Part shown: positions 30,170 to 40,469 of the stretch, piece by piece
Layout: every line of letters begins with the position of its first letter
How positions within the stretch are numbered: the stretch's first letter is position 1
DNA from: Arsenophonus sp052174455
GTDB taxonomy: Bacteria > Pseudomonadota > Gammaproteobacteria > Enterobacterales > Enterobacteriaceae
Reading direction: 5' to 3'
Assembly (NCBI GenBank): GCA_052174455.1
Contig: JBQMRP010000054.1
Span: 21,854-85,853, forward strand
DNA: 64,000 nt
The notes under the pieces: model-generated
Database searches by the model: none
What the model was told of the DNA's origin: nothing
What the model saw: the letters and a program-made list of their open reading frames with translations, nothing else
Translations under genes and position numbers: made by a program

Positions 30170-31342
30170 TTGGTAAATAGTTATCAAGTTTCAATTCAAC
30201 AACGATCTTTGATTATTGGCCTCGTTGCTGGAGAAGTATCAGGTGATATACTTGGTGCAGGTCTTATTAGAGCGCTAAAACAGCGAGTTCCTAATGCGCA
30301 TTTTGTTGGTGTTGCAGGCCCATTAATGCAAGCAGAGGGCTGTGAGTCCTGGTATGAAATGGAAGAATTTTCTGTGATGGGAGTTGTTGAAGTTTTAGGG
30401 CGACTAACACGCTTATTACAAATTCGCGCTGACTTGATTAGATGTTTTATTAAATTGCAGCCTGATGTGTTTGTTGGGATAGATTCGCCTGATTTTAATA
30501 TTACCCTTGAGCGGAAATTAAAACAAACAGGTATCAAAACCATTCATTATGTCAGTCCTTCTGTTTGGGCATGGAGGCATGATCGTGTTTTTAAAATAAG
30601 AGAGGCGACCAACTTAGTGCTTGCTTTGTTACCATTTGAAAAAAAGTTTTATGACCGCTACAACATTCCTTGTCGTTTTATAGGTCACGCTATGGCTGAT
30701 AGCGTACCACTAAAACCTGATAAGAAGGCTATTAGAATAAAATTAAATATACCCAATGATGTTAAATGTTTAACTATCTTGCCAGGTAGTCGTTGTTTTG
30801 AAGTTGAAATACTGAGTCCTATCTTTTTACGAGCTGCACAAATTTTGATAAAGGATTTTCCTAATTTGCAAATCTTAGTTCCTGTTGTTAATCAACAACG
30901 TCGGCAGCAATTTGAAGCGATTTATCGAGAGATTTCGCCAAGCTTATCACTGAAAATTTTAGATAGCCAAGCGCTGATAGCTATGATTGCAGCCGATGTA
31001 ACTTTATTAGCTTCAGGGACAGCTTCATTAGAATGTATGTTAGCAAAGTGTCCGATGGTAGTTGCATATCGAATGAAACCAGTAACTTATTGGCTAGTTA
31101 AACACCTAGTTAAAATTCCTTTTATTTCATTACCCAATTTATTAGCTGGCGAAGAGTTGGTTAAAGAATTTATTCAGAATGATTGTCAACCTGAACTATT
31201 AGCTGATTCGCTTAAGTCTTTATTAATAGATAAAAAAAAAGTTAAAAAGCTAAAACAAATCTTCTTACAATTACATGAAGGTATTCTTTGTGAGGCTAAT
31301 CAGCAAGCGGCAGAAGCCGTCTTAGAGTTAAGTAAAAAATAA
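30170..31342 (+). CDS. lpxB: Lipid A disaccharide synthase LpxB
   Basis: LpxB is a peripheral inner-membrane glycosyltransferase (GT19) that joins lipid X to UDP-diacylglucosamine to form the lipid A disaccharide. At 390 residues it is slightly longer than E. coli (382). Family motifs include GEVSGDILGAGLI near the start, FVGIDSPDFN, HYVSPSVWAWR, LPGSR and LLASGTASLE. Translation appears to start at TTG 30170, six bases after aggag. It is cut off from lpxA by the IS481 insertion; the following rnhB is dead. Confidence 0.94.
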   Translation: MVNSYQVSIQQRSLIIGLVAGEVSGDILGAGLIRALKQRVPNAHFVGVAGPLMQAEGCESWYEMEEFSVMGVVEVLGRLTRLLQIRADLIRCFIKLQPDVFVGIDSPDFNITLERKLKQTGIKTIHYVSPSVWAWRHDRVFKIREATNLVLALLPFEKKFYDRYNIPCRFIGHAMADSVPLKPDKKAIRIKLNIPNDVKCLTILPGSRCFEVEILSPIFLRAAQILIKDFPNLQILVPVVNQQRRQQFEAIYREISPSLSLKILDSQALIAMIAADVTLLASGTASLECMLAKCPMVVAYRMKPVTYWLVKHLVKIPFISLPNLLAGEELVKEFIQNDCQPELLADSLKSLLIDKKKVKKLKQIFLQLHEGILCEANQQAAEAVLELSKK

Positions 31343-31925
31343 ATTATCTTATTTATTTTAAAAAAAAATTTTTGCTAGTCTTGATAAGGTTGCTCGAGGA
31401 CCTTTAGTCGATGCAGTGGTAACAGTCTCCGTGATTTTAGATTAAAACAATTAATAATAAGATTAGTTTTTTCTAAAAAATTAATCTAAAAACGGCGTAA
31501 TATGCTTTATATTGAGATTTAAGATAAAGCATTATCTTGAAGTATCGGGTGTATAGAGATAGAAGAGATAAGTAAAATTAATATATTACAGGTCACTTTT
31601 TATTTTGCAGAGCAGTGCCAGAACTTACTACTATAGCTGATTTTATTTTGGTAGATAGAAATAATAGCCTAGATTTTTTCCTCTATCTTTTCAAGCAATT
31701 ATTAAAGCTGATAGTTTAGTGCAGGAAGTTAGTGCCGTGTTACTGTTAGCAACAGTGACATAAGATGGGGAAATGCAAAAGTTAGATATCCTTTATCAAA
31801 GTATTCTTTTGTTCAGCATAAAAGTTATCTAACGGTATTTCATTTAGAAAACTTGGATTAATATGGTACAACACAGTTTCATCGCAAAAATTATATTTTT
31901 GTTAGTCGAATACTGAGTTGCAAAG
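31343..31925 (+). pseudogene. rnhB: Ribonuclease HII pseudogene
   Basis: RNase HII removes ribonucleotides and RNA from DNA hybrids. Between lpxB and dnaE, where rnhB sits in E. coli, translated fragments match the family in changing frames. These are KVARGPLVDAVVTVSVILD (E. coli [20 protein letters not shown]) near 31380-31440, and FVQHKSYLTVFHLENLD near 31812-31862 (E. coli FAQHKGYPTAFHLEKLA). The catalytic aspartate of the DEVGRG motif is kept as D, but E reads K. Many stops and shifts make it non-functional. Confidence 0.88.
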
Positions 31926-31940
31926 AGTATAGCTAAGAAA

Positions 31941-34900
31941 ATGGCTGAGCCACATTTTATACACTTACACGTACATAGTGACTATTCTATTATTGATGGA
32001 TTAGCAAAAATTAAACCACTTATTAATCAAGTGGTAGAGTTAGGGATGCCTGCATTAGCAATAACTGATTTTACTAATCTTTATGGTTTAATAAAATTTT
32101 ATTCTTCAGCACATTCTGCCGGAATTAAACCAATTATTGGTGCAGATTTTTATCTAGAAAGCGAATTACTTAGTGATCAAGTTGCTCATTTAACTATCCT
32201 AGCCAGAGATAGTAAAGGTTACCATAATCTAATACTACTTATTTCTGCAGCTTATCAAAAAGGCTATGACGCAATCGGACCAACGATCACGCGAGAATTA
32301 TTAATAACTTATAAAGAGGGGTTGCTATTACTTTCTGGTGGCTACATGGGCGATGTTGGTAAATTTTTATTACGTGGAAATCAACAACTGGTTGAACAAT
32401 GTTTAGATTTTTATCAAACTCATTTTCCGGATAACTATTATCTAGAACTTGTCAGAACTGGGTGCCCTGATGAAGAAAGTTATTTACATGCCGCTGTTCA
32501 ATTATCCGCACAAAAAGGTGTCCCGGTCGTTGCCACTAATAATGTACGCTTTATTAATAGTGATGATTTTTCTGCACATGAAATACGGGTAGCGATCCAT
32601 GATGGTTTTACGCTTACTGATGTAAAAAGACCAAAAAATTATACTCCTCAACAATATTTACGCACTGAACAGGAAATGGTTGAATTGTTTGCTGACATTC
32701 CTGAGGCGTTGAAAAATAGTGTTGAAATTGCTAAGCGTTGTAACGTGATGATGCGTTTAGGTGAATATTTTTTACCACAATTCCCCACCGGTAATATGGA
32801 AACGGAAGATTTTCTTATCAAATGTGCAAAAGTAGGTCTGGAAGAACGTTTACAATTTCTTTATTCCGACAAGAAAGAAAGAGATGAACGACGAGTAGCA
32901 TATGATGAACGTTTAGATATTGAGTTACGAGTGATTAATCAGATGGGATTTCCTGGTTATTTTCTAATTGTAATGGAGTTTATTCAATGGTCAAAAGATA
33001 ACGCTATCCCTGTTGGTCCGGGACGAGGATCTGGCGCTGGTTCATTAGTCGCTTATGCACTAAAAATTACGGATTTAGATCCACTTCAATTTGATCTGAT
33101 ATTTGAACGTTTTCTTAATCCTGAGCGTATTTCCATGCCTGATTTTGATGTTGATTTTTGTATGGAAAAGCGCGATCAGGTAATTGAACATGTTACACAA
33201 ATGTATACTCGTGAAGCTGTCTCACAAATTATTACTTTTGGTACTATGGCTGCAAAAGCCGTTATTCGAGATGTTGGTCGGGTATTGGGTCATTCGTATA
33301 GATTTGTTGATCGGATCGCGAAATTAGTTCCGCCGGATCCTGGTATGACCCTTGAAAAGGCATTCGTGGCAGAGCCACAATTACAAGAAATTTATTATGC
33401 TGATGAAGAAGTTAAGGCATTAATAGATATGGCGCGCAAACTTGAAGGTGTAATACGTAATGTAGGTAAACATGCTGGTGGAGTAGTAATAGCGCCAACC
33501 AAAATAACGGATTTTGCACCTCTTTATTGTGATCTTGAAGGGAAAAATCCGCTTACCCAATTTGATAAAAATGATATTGAATACGTTGGTTTAGTAAAAT
33601 TTGATTTTCTTGGTCTTAAGACTTTGACAATCATTAGTTGGACGTTAACTATGATTAATCAACGTCTGGCAAAACAAAATTTAGCGCCCATTAATATCGT
33701 GACGATCCCTCTTGATGATCAAAAATGTTTTGAATTATTACAACGGGCCGAAACGACAGCGATATTTCAACTAGAATCTCGGGGTATGAAAGACTTAATT
33801 AAGCGATTACGCCCTGATTGCTTTGAAGATATAATCGCTTTAGTTGCACTTTTTCGTCCAGGCCCATTGCAGTCAGGAATGGTGGATAATTTTATTGATC
33901 GTAAGCATGGGTACGAAGCTATCTCTTATCCTGATGTTGAATGGCAACATGACTTATTACGACCAGTTTTAGAGCCTACCTACGGCATAATCCTTTATCA
34001 AGAACAAGTTATGCAGATTGCTCAGGTGCTTGCTGGTTATACGCTAGGGGAAGCAGATATGCTCCGTCGAGCGATGGCTAAGAAAAAGCCTGAAGAAATG
34101 GCAAAACAACGTTCCGCTTTTCAAGCAGGGGCAGTTAAAAATGCTATTGATTCTGAATTAGGGATAAAAATCTTTGACCTAGTAGAAAAATTTGCTGGTT
34201 ACGGATTTAATAAATCACATTCTGCAGCTTATGCATTAGTTTCTTACCAGACTCTTTGGTTAAAAACACACTACCCAGCTGAGTTTATGGCGGCAGTTAT
34301 GACAGCGGATATGGATAATACCGAAAAAGTAGTTAGTTTAATTGATGAATGTTGGTGTATAGGGTTAAAAGTATTACCGCCGGATATTAATAGTGGGTTA
34401 TATCATTTTCATGTTAATAGTAGCGGTGAAATTGTTTATGGTATTGGCGCAATTAAAGGTGTTGGTGAAGGTCCAATAAAAACTATTATTGAATCGCGTC
34501 AAAAAAAAGGTTTTTTTAAAGAAATTTTTGATCTTTGTGCACGGATTAATATTAAAAAGCTTAATCGTAGAGTGATGGAGAAATTGATTATGTCTGGTGC
34601 TTTTGATCATTTAGGTCCGCACCGTGCTGCGTTAATGTCTTCATTAGAATCTGCTTTAAAAGCGGCAAGTCAACACGCTAAAGCAGAAGCTGTTGGACAA
34701 ACTGATATGTTTGGCGTATTAGCTGAAACACCTGAGCAGATTGAACTATCTTATGATAGTGTAGCTAAATGGCCTGAACATTTTATATTAGAAGGTGAAC
34801 GCGAAACATTGGGTCTCTATTTAACTGGACATCCTATTACTGCTTATTTATCTGAAATTGAACATTATAGCAGTGGATTGAGATTAAAGGATCTAAATAC

Positions 34901-35423
34901 AACATCTCATGGAGAGATGTTAACGGTAGTTGGTTTAGTGCTGACAGCTAAAATAGTAACCAGTAAACGTGGTAACAGGATAGGTATATGTACTTTAGAT
35001 GATCGTTCTGGACGCTTAGATATAATATTATTTTCAGATACCTTAGAAAGGTATCAACATCTACTTGAAAAAAATAAAATATTAATTGCAACAGGTCAGA
35101 TTAGCTTTGATGATTTTAATAGTAGTAATAAAATGTCTGTTCATGAATTGATGGAACTTAATGAAGCTCGTAAGAAGTACTCCAAAGGTATTGCTATTTC
35201 ATTGACAGATAAACAAATGAATGACCGATTATTAAATCGTCTTTGTAGCACATTAGAACCTTATCGTTCAGGAACAATACCGGTTCATCTTTATTATCAG
35301 AAGAAAGATGCTTGCGCTAAATTAAAATTAGGCATAACTTGGCGGGTTATTCCAACTGATGATTTGCTAATTGAGCTGCGAACTTTACTAGGTAAAGAGC
35401 AGGTAGAATTAGAATTTGACTAA
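31941..35423 (+). CDS. dnaE: DNA polymerase III alpha subunit
   Basis: This is the replicative polymerase subunit. At 1160 residues it matches E. coli exactly in length. An N-terminal PHP domain begins HLHVHSDYS. The polymerase aspartates are in PDFDVDFC (about 401 and 403) and VKFDFLGL (about 555), and the GPGRGSGAGS motif is conserved. It also has a helix-hairpin-helix region, an OB-fold domain near residues 980-1070 and the C-terminal QVELEFD tau-binding end. The accA start lies 11 bp after the dnaE stop. Confidence 0.97.
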   Translation: MAEPHFIHLHVHSDYSIIDGLAKIKPLINQVVELGMPALAITDFTNLYGLIKFYSSAHSAGIKPIIGADFYLESELLSDQVAHLTILARDSKGYHNLILLISAAYQKGYDAIGPTITRELLITYKEGLLLLSGGYMGDVGKFLLRGNQQLVEQCLDFYQTHFPDNYYLELVRTGCPDEESYLHAAVQLSAQKGVPVVATNNVRFINSDDFSAHEIRVAIHDGFTLTDVKRPKNYTPQQYLRTEQEMVELFADIPEALKNSVEIAKRCNVMMRLGEYFLPQFPTGNMETEDFLIKCAKVGLEERLQFLYSDKKERDERRVAYDERLDIELRVINQMGFPGYFLIVMEFIQWSKDNAIPVGPGRGSGAGSLVAYALKITDLDPLQFDLIFERFLNPERISMPDFDVDFCMEKRDQVIEHVTQMYTREAVSQIITFGTMAAKAVIRDVGRVLGHSYRFVDRIAKLVPPDPGMTLEKAFVAEPQLQEIYYADEEVKALIDMARKLEGVIRNVGKHAGGVVIAPTKITDFAPLYCDLEGKNPLTQFDKNDIEYVGLVKFDFLGLKTLTIISWTLTMINQRLAKQNLAPINIVTIPLDDQKCFELLQRAETTAIFQLESRGMKDLIKRLRPDCFEDIIALVALFRPGPLQSGMVDNFIDRKHGYEAISYPDVEWQHDLLRPVLEPTYGIILYQEQVMQIAQVLAGYTLGEADMLRRAMAKKKPEEMAKQRSAFQAGAVKNAIDSELGIKIFDLVEKFAGYGFNKSHSAAYALVSYQTLWLKTHYPAEFMAAVMTADMDNTEKVVSLIDECWCIGLKVLPPDINSGLYHFHVNSSGEIVYGIGAIKGVGEGPIKTIIESRQKKGFFKEIFDLCARINIKKLNRRVMEKLIMSGAFDHLGPHRAALMSSLESALKAASQHAKAEAVGQTDMFGVLAETPEQIELSYDSVAKWPEHFILEGERETLGLYLTGHPITAYLSEIEHYSSGLRLKDLNTTSHGEMLTVVGLVLTAKIVTSKRGNRIGICTLDDRSGRLDIILFSDTLERYQHLLEKNKILIATGQISFDDFNSSNKMSVHELMELNEARKKYSKGIAISLTDKQMNDRLLNRLCSTLEPYRSGTIPVHLYYQKKDACAKLKLGITWRVIPTDDLLIELRTLLGKEQVELEFD

Positions 35424-35434
35424 ATAGGAATATT

Positions 35435-36397
35435 ATGAATCTTAATTTTCTAGATTTTGAACAACCGATTCTGGAGTTAGAGGCAAAAATAGACTCATTA
35501 ATGGCAATAAATCGTCAGGATGATAGAAAACTAGACATTGACCTAGATGAAGAGATCGCTAGACTTCGTGAAAAGAGTTTAGAGTTAACACGAAAAATTT
35601 TTTCTGACTTAGGTGCTTGGCAAATAGCACAACTTGCTCGTCACCCGATGCGACCTTATACTCTGGATTATACTCAACGTATATTGACGCAGTTCCAAGA
35701 ACTAGCAGGTGATCGTGCTTATGCTGATGATAAAGCTATTGTTGGTGGATTGGCTCGATTAGATGGACGTCCAGTAATGGTTATTGGTCATCAGAAGGGG
35801 CGCGAAACAAAAGAAAAAATTCGGCGAAATTTTGGCATGCCAGCACCGGAAGGATATCGTAAGGCTTTACGATTAATGGAAATCGCTGAACGTTTTAAGT
35901 TACCGATTATTACTTTTATCGATACACCGGGAGGGTATCCTGGTGTTGGGGCGGAGGAACGTGGTCAGTCTGAAGCGATTGCTCGTAATTTACGTGAAAT
36001 GTCTCGACTTTTTGTTCCTATTATCTGTACAGTAATAGGAGAGGGGGGGTCTGGTGGTGCTTTAGCGATTGGCGTTGGTGATAAAATTAATATGCTTCAG
36101 TACAGTACTTATTCTGTTATTTCCCCTGAGGGTTGCGCCTCTATTCTTTGGAAAAGTGCGGATAAAGCACCATTAGCTGCTGAAGCGATGGGGATCACCG
36201 CTTTACGTTTAAAATCACTTAACCTGATTGATAACATTGTTGAAGAACCGTTAGGTGGCGCGCATCGTAATTATGAAGAAATTGCGCGTAATCTTAAACA
36301 GCGTATTTTAAATGATTTGAGTGATATTGATTTATTTAGTCCTGAAGAGTTAAGAGATCGTCGTTATCAACGCTTGATGGCGTATGGTTATTGTTAG
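35435..36397 (+). CDS. accA: Acetyl-CoA carboxylase carboxyltransferase alpha
   Basis: AccA is the alpha half of the carboxyltransferase that, with AccD, moves CO2 from biotin-BCCP to acetyl-CoA to make malonyl-CoA for fatty-acid synthesis. At 320 residues it is one longer than E. coli. The crotonase-like carboxyltransferase core includes FIDTPGGYPGVGAEERGQSE and GEGGSGGALAIGVGD. It sits 11 bp after dnaE, as in E. coli, and is followed by a terminator. ldcC and yaeR, which lie between accA and tilS in E. coli, are absent. Confidence 0.96.
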   Translation: MNLNFLDFEQPILELEAKIDSLMAINRQDDRKLDIDLDEEIARLREKSLELTRKIFSDLGAWQIAQLARHPMRPYTLDYTQRILTQFQELAGDRAYADDKAIVGGLARLDGRPVMVIGHQKGRETKEKIRRNFGMPAPEGYRKALRLMEIAERFKLPIITFIDTPGGYPGVGAEERGQSEAIARNLREMSRLFVPIICTVIGEGGSGGALAIGVGDKINMLQYSTYSVISPEGCASILWKSADKAPLAAEAMGITALRLKSLNLIDNIVEEPLGGAHRNYEEIARNLKQRILNDLSDIDLFSPEELRDRRYQRLMAYGYC

Positions 36398-36419
36398 TTT
36401 TATGCTAAGCAATAAATAA

Positions 36420-36458
36420 GAGTGAAAATAACTATTAATAATTATTTTCATTCTTTAA
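36420..36458 (+). terminator. Terminator after accA
   Basis: A 12-bp A+T-rich stem (arms 36420-36431 and 36442-36453, one G-T pair) is followed by TTT about 22 bp after the accA stop. It is plausible as the end of the dnaE-accA transcript. Confidence 0.5.
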
Positions 36459-36589
36459 TACTTAAATTTCATCATTGATGATCATCAGAAAAATCATAGA
36501 TAGAAATCTATATTTCATTTTTTTTAAAAAAATTATTTTATACAATAAAATATAGCAATAATAATTCTGATAGAGGTAATAAGAGTATT

Positions 36590-37933
36590 ATGAATGCTAA
36601 TGAGTTTGCATTACTGAATAAAATTATAAAAACCATCGGCTCTACACGTCGAATATTGATAGGTTTCAGTGGTGGACTAGATTCAACAGTTTTATTACAT
36701 GCTTTGGTATCATTACGTCAAACTACAATACCAAACCTTAATATCCGCGCGGTTTATATTCATCATGGATTGAATGATGAAGCTGATGATTGGGGCATCC
36801 ATTGCCGAAAAGTTTGCTTTGACTGGCAGGTAGAGTTTTATTCGCAACATATTTATATTGATTCAACTAAAAAAGGGGTTGAAGCAGCGGCGCGTGATGC
36901 ACGATATCAAGTGTTTAGTGAAATATTATTACCAGAGGAAATTATTGCTACTGCCCAACATTTAGATGATCAAGCAGAAACTTTTTTATTAGCATTAAAA
37001 CGGGGGAGTGGGCCAACAGGTTTATCTGCCATGCCAATTTCTATTCCATTTTCTGATACTTATTTAATAAGACCTTTATTGTCATTCAGCCGTCAGCAAT
37101 TAGTTATTTATGCTCAAAAAAAAACACTTTCTTGGATAGAAGACGATAGTAATCAAGATCAGAGCTATGATCGTAACTTTTTACGTTTAACTATAATGCC
37201 GCGTTTTAACCAGCGTTGGCCGCATTTTTCTCTATCAGTGTCAAGAAGTGCCAGTTTATGTGCAGAACAAGAAGCCTTACTAAATGAATTACTGCATGAT
37301 TATTTATCTCAGTTAGTGATGGCAGAAGGAGCCTTGCAGCTTAATGTTTTAAACAGTTATTCTGAAATGAAACGTAATGCAATATTACGTCGTTGGTTGA
37401 GTTTACATCGAATTTTAATGCCTTCTCGTGTTCAATTAAAACAGATTTGGCAAGATGTGATCTGTGCGCGTCCAGATGCAGAGCCAAAATTTATTTTATC
37501 TAACAACAATGTTATCCGACGTTTTAAACAACAGCTTTGGTTGTTGCCACAATTTAACGATCTAACTAAAATTTGTTTAGTATGGAAGATCCCCGCTGTA
37601 ATTAAATTGCCAGATAGTTTAGGTGAGTTAATGATCTCAGATGAAGGAAAGCAGTTTCGTGCTCCGTTACCGAATGAGAAGGTTACTATTCGATTTGGAT
37701 TAAAGGGAAATATTAAAATTATTGGTCGGCAACATGCTAGACGGAGTAAAAAGATTTGGCAGGAGTTAGGTGTAGCACCTTGGTTAAGGGAGAGAACGCC
37801 TTTGATTTATTATAATGATGAACTTATTGCAGCTGTTGGGGTATTTATTACTCAATCAGGTCAATGTATTCAAGGTCAGCCTGAATTAAAAGTAAAATGG
37901 ATAACAGATAAAAAACCCTTACATTACAAGTAA
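36590..37933 (+). CDS. tilS: tRNA(Ile)-lysidine synthetase
   Basis: TilS attaches lysine to C34 of tRNA-Ile(CAU) so that it reads AUA codons, which are common in an A+T-rich genome. At 447 residues it is slightly longer than E. coli (432). The N-type ATP-pyrophosphatase P-loop SGGLDS is at residues 27-32, followed by HHGLNDEADDWG, an HLDDQAETF motif and the SWIEDDSNQDQSYDRNFLR segment. TilS substrate-binding domains fill the C-terminal half. No defect is visible. A 10-bp hairpin follows at 37961-37991. Confidence 0.95.
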   Translation: MNANEFALLNKIIKTIGSTRRILIGFSGGLDSTVLLHALVSLRQTTIPNLNIRAVYIHHGLNDEADDWGIHCRKVCFDWQVEFYSQHIYIDSTKKGVEAAARDARYQVFSEILLPEEIIATAQHLDDQAETFLLALKRGSGPTGLSAMPISIPFSDTYLIRPLLSFSRQQLVIYAQKKTLSWIEDDSNQDQSYDRNFLRLTIMPRFNQRWPHFSLSVSRSASLCAEQEALLNELLHDYLSQLVMAEGALQLNVLNSYSEMKRNAILRRWLSLHRILMPSRVQLKQIWQDVICARPDAEPKFILSNNNVIRRFKQQLWLLPQFNDLTKICLVWKIPAVIKLPDSLGELMISDEGKQFRAPLPNEKVTIRFGLKGNIKIIGRQHARRSKKIWQELGVAPWLRERTPLIYYNDELIAAVGVFITQSGQCIQGQPELKVKWITDKKPLHYK

Positions 37934-37960
37934 TAGTTATTATTATGCCGCTATAATCAT

Positions 37961-37991
37961 ATCTTTCTTTTTATGATCCAGAAAGAAAGAT
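37961..37991. terminator. Hairpin after tilS
   Basis: This is a perfect ten-base stem atctttcttt/aaagaaagat with an 11-base loop, 28 bp after the tilS stop. There is no clean T tract on either strand, so it is an uncertain terminator or end-stabilising hairpin. Confidence 0.4.
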
Positions 37992-38719
37992 ATTAATTTC
38001 GCTAATTTTAAAATAACTAAAATTAACAATATTATCTAATCACAATTGATTTTCATTAGCAATATCAACAAGCAGATGTTTAATCGCGTTCTAACATGGA
38101 TCAATTGATCTAGTTTATGATTAAATAGAAGACTGTTTCTGACAAGGGAATTCTAAAAAATTATAATTATTGCAGTTTATGTTTGCATCACTATCTTTAG
38201 ATCCAATATGTCATCCCTATTATTAAATAGGGGTTATTTACCACCTTTAAATATTTCTAATTATAAGCAGTTTTGCTTAAAGCATATAATAGCACTATAC
38301 GGTTTTAACTAAAGATGAAACCAGCATGAAACATCATCCTCTAATATCTAGAGTATGCGAGTTATTGAGAAATGTATGTTTCAATTCAGTAAATTTACTA
38401 ATAATTACTGTCGTAAATGAAAATTTACTAAATTAAATGATTAAAATAATATGAATTTTATAGTAAAAGCTTAGTCTCATGTCTAATGACGGAGTTATCA
38501 ATAAGGTTGAAGTTAGCTCAATAGCATTTAGTATGGCAGAATAATTTTTATTTAATTTGTTCTAGCAAATTAGATAACATTGAGAGAGTAATAATATTAG
38601 CGGATATCGCTTAATATTAAGATAATAAATGGAGTGACTGACTAACAACGTTAATTTGATTAAATTTTTCAAAAGATTAGCTATAATAATTTTCATCATT
38701 TTATGAAGAAAATTTAATA
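37992..38719. other. Gene-free stretch between tilS and the npr pseudogene
   Basis: This is A+T-rich DNA where two unrelated gene runs (E. coli 4 min and 72 min) have been joined. A 36-codon open frame starting MKHHPLISRV at 38325 has no recognised relatives. Nothing else stands out. Confidence 0.45.
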
Positions 38720-38965
38720 ATTACTGTTAGTGCTAGATCTTTATTTAGATCGGTTATTCTATCTATTAATAGAGGTACCTTGTTCTGAGTCTAGGATAAG
38801 AATCAGAATAACACTATTTGCTTGAGCTTTTTATTATGGTAATTGTGCAACACCACAATAAGATTCAAATGATTAGAGATTAGTTTATAAATCTTTATTA
38901 CTGGTCCTGGAATTTATAATACATATCTCATCCTCGTGTTGGTTTTTATAATAATGTTCTGATAT
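38720..38965 (-). pseudogene. npr: Phosphocarrier NPr pseudogene
   Basis: NPr is the HPr-like phosphocarrier of the nitrogen PTS that passes phosphate from PtsP to PtsN. On the minus strand just past the rapZ remnant, as in E. coli, the translation KAQANSVILILILDSEQG (around 38780-38830) matches EAEANSVIALLMLDSAKG of NPr. The region before it, which should carry the active-site histidine, is scrambled by stops and shifts. Confidence 0.8.
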
Positions 38966-38969
38966 AATC

Positions 38970-39826
38970 TTATAATATTCTCTTTTCTAACGTTCAATGA
39001 TACGACTGAACATTTTTACCTTTTGAGTAAAAATAATCAATCAGTTATTCGGCAACATAAAATAAACGGTGTTTACTACTAGCACAGCTGATAGTAATTG
39101 TTAAATAACTACGTTATTAGATTTTAATATGGCTAATCATAATTTAAGATAAATACGTATTTGATAGATAAAATTATGCACTTCTGTATATCGGTTAAGA
39201 AAGGCTGCAACAGGGGCGGCGATCGAGACTTGTAATAGAGCGTAATTTTGGATCCCAATGTGGATTGGGTAAAAATAGATATCAGATACATAACCTGCAT
39301 CGATCTGAATGCCATGTTTAAAGTTAAAGTATTCAAATACCATGTTCAATTTATGTTCTAGTTAACCTACTAAACTAGTTCTAAATATTTTAGCTAATTC
39401 ATGTACTGACATTTTTAGAGGTATCGATAATTAAATCGGCTCCTTGAACGGAGTGGTTCTAATAGATTATTTCCTCGTCAATAGTATTTTCTAATGATAA
39501 ATTTTACTGGATAGTGGATCTAGTCGGCGGGTATCACTAATATCTTCTAATTAGTCCATTACGTTCTGTATCAAGAAAAATTAATTGTGGTGAAAATTAG
39601 CAGGTAGATTTTTTTAACATTTTTAAAAAATTTCTGAGTTATGTGGCATGTTAGGAATATCAATGCTCACAATAGCAGAAGTTTGTTTTTTCAAAAGTGT
39701 ATTTTCTAATTTTAGCACTAAATAATATGAAGATTGCTAAAATAATAAAAATCAATATCCTTTAGTGCTCGCAGAGCAACTGATTTACCTGAATCAGAAC
39801 GGCCACTGACTATCATCAGCACAATA
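38970..39826 (-). pseudogene. rapZ: RNase adapter RapZ pseudogene
   Basis: RapZ guides RNase E to the sRNA GlmZ and so controls GlmS synthesis. The remnant starts near 39826 with MIVSGRSDSGKSVALRAL (the family Walker A region, with one glycine changed). An open stretch at 39137-39349 reads MVFEYFNFKHGIQIDAGYV and later AAFLNRYTEVHNFIYQIR, clear RapZ sequence. The C-terminal GKNVQS segment is found near 39010. Frameshifts and stops in the middle break it. The order ptsN-rapZ-npr is as in E. coli. Confidence 0.92.
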
Positions 39827-39892
39827 AGTTATACCACTTTAAATTTATTGATAATGAAAATTATTATTTTAGTTTAGATTTTTTAGAAATAG

Positions 39893-40360
39893 TTATTCAG
39901 TAATTATTTTATAGAGTTCTTCATTACTTTGTGCAGCGCGTAAACGACGACATAGGTTCTTATCAGCTAACCGCTTGGCAATTAAAGAGAGTGTATGTAA
40001 ATGTATTTTACATTGCTCTGAAGGAACTACTAATGCAAATAGTAAATCGACTGGCTGATTATCAATGGCATCGATAGCAATCGGTTCATCTAAATGGAGA
40101 AAAACACCAACTGCGTTGGATGAATTATTTTCATTTAATTTGCCATGAGGGATTGCAATACCTCCACCGATACCGGTGGTTCCGACTTTTTCACGGATTA
40201 ATAATGAGTCAAAAATAATATTTTCAGGTACATTAAGTGCAATTGCAGCAACTTCACTAATAATTTCTAACGCTCTTTTTTTACTCGTGCAATGTACATT
40301 ATTTAGTGTAGATGATGGGGTTAATACCGAGCTTAATAATAATTTTTTTTTATTGTTCAT
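39893..40360 (-). CDS. ptsN: Nitrogen PTS enzyme IIA
   Basis: PtsN (EIIA-Ntr) is the output protein of the nitrogen phosphotransferase system; in its unphosphorylated form it affects potassium transport and other targets in E. coli. The 155 residues cover nearly the whole family (163 in E. coli, which has a longer tail). The phosphoacceptor histidine is H72 in GGIAIPHGKLNEN, and AVGVFLHLDEPIAIDAIDNQPVDLLFAL is conserved but for a few changes. It is the only intact member of rpoN-hpf-ptsN-rapZ-npr, and an IS481 remnant lies 110 bp upstream. Confidence 0.92.
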   Translation of the reverse strand: MNNKKKLLLSSVLTPSSTLNNVHCTSKKRALEIISEVAAIALNVPENIIFDSLLIREKVGTTGIGGGIAIPHGKLNENNSSNAVGVFLHLDEPIAIDAIDNQPVDLLFALVVPSEQCKIHLHTLSLIAKRLADKNLCRRLRAAQSNEELYKIITE

Positions 40361-40469
40361 TGGATTTATTGGTTTATGGCAACAATACTAGACATTCATA
40401 ATAGATATCTGGTATTGATGATACTAGCATTAATAATCTATATTTAGTGTCATAGTGCCATTGTTATTT

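Noticed and set aside
30196..30543. 115-residue frame antisense to lpxB
   Set aside because: A shadow of a strongly conserved gene in the other strand.
38325..38435. 36-codon open frame MKHHPLISRV...
   Set aside because: Too short, without a convincing ribosome site or family; chance is more likely.
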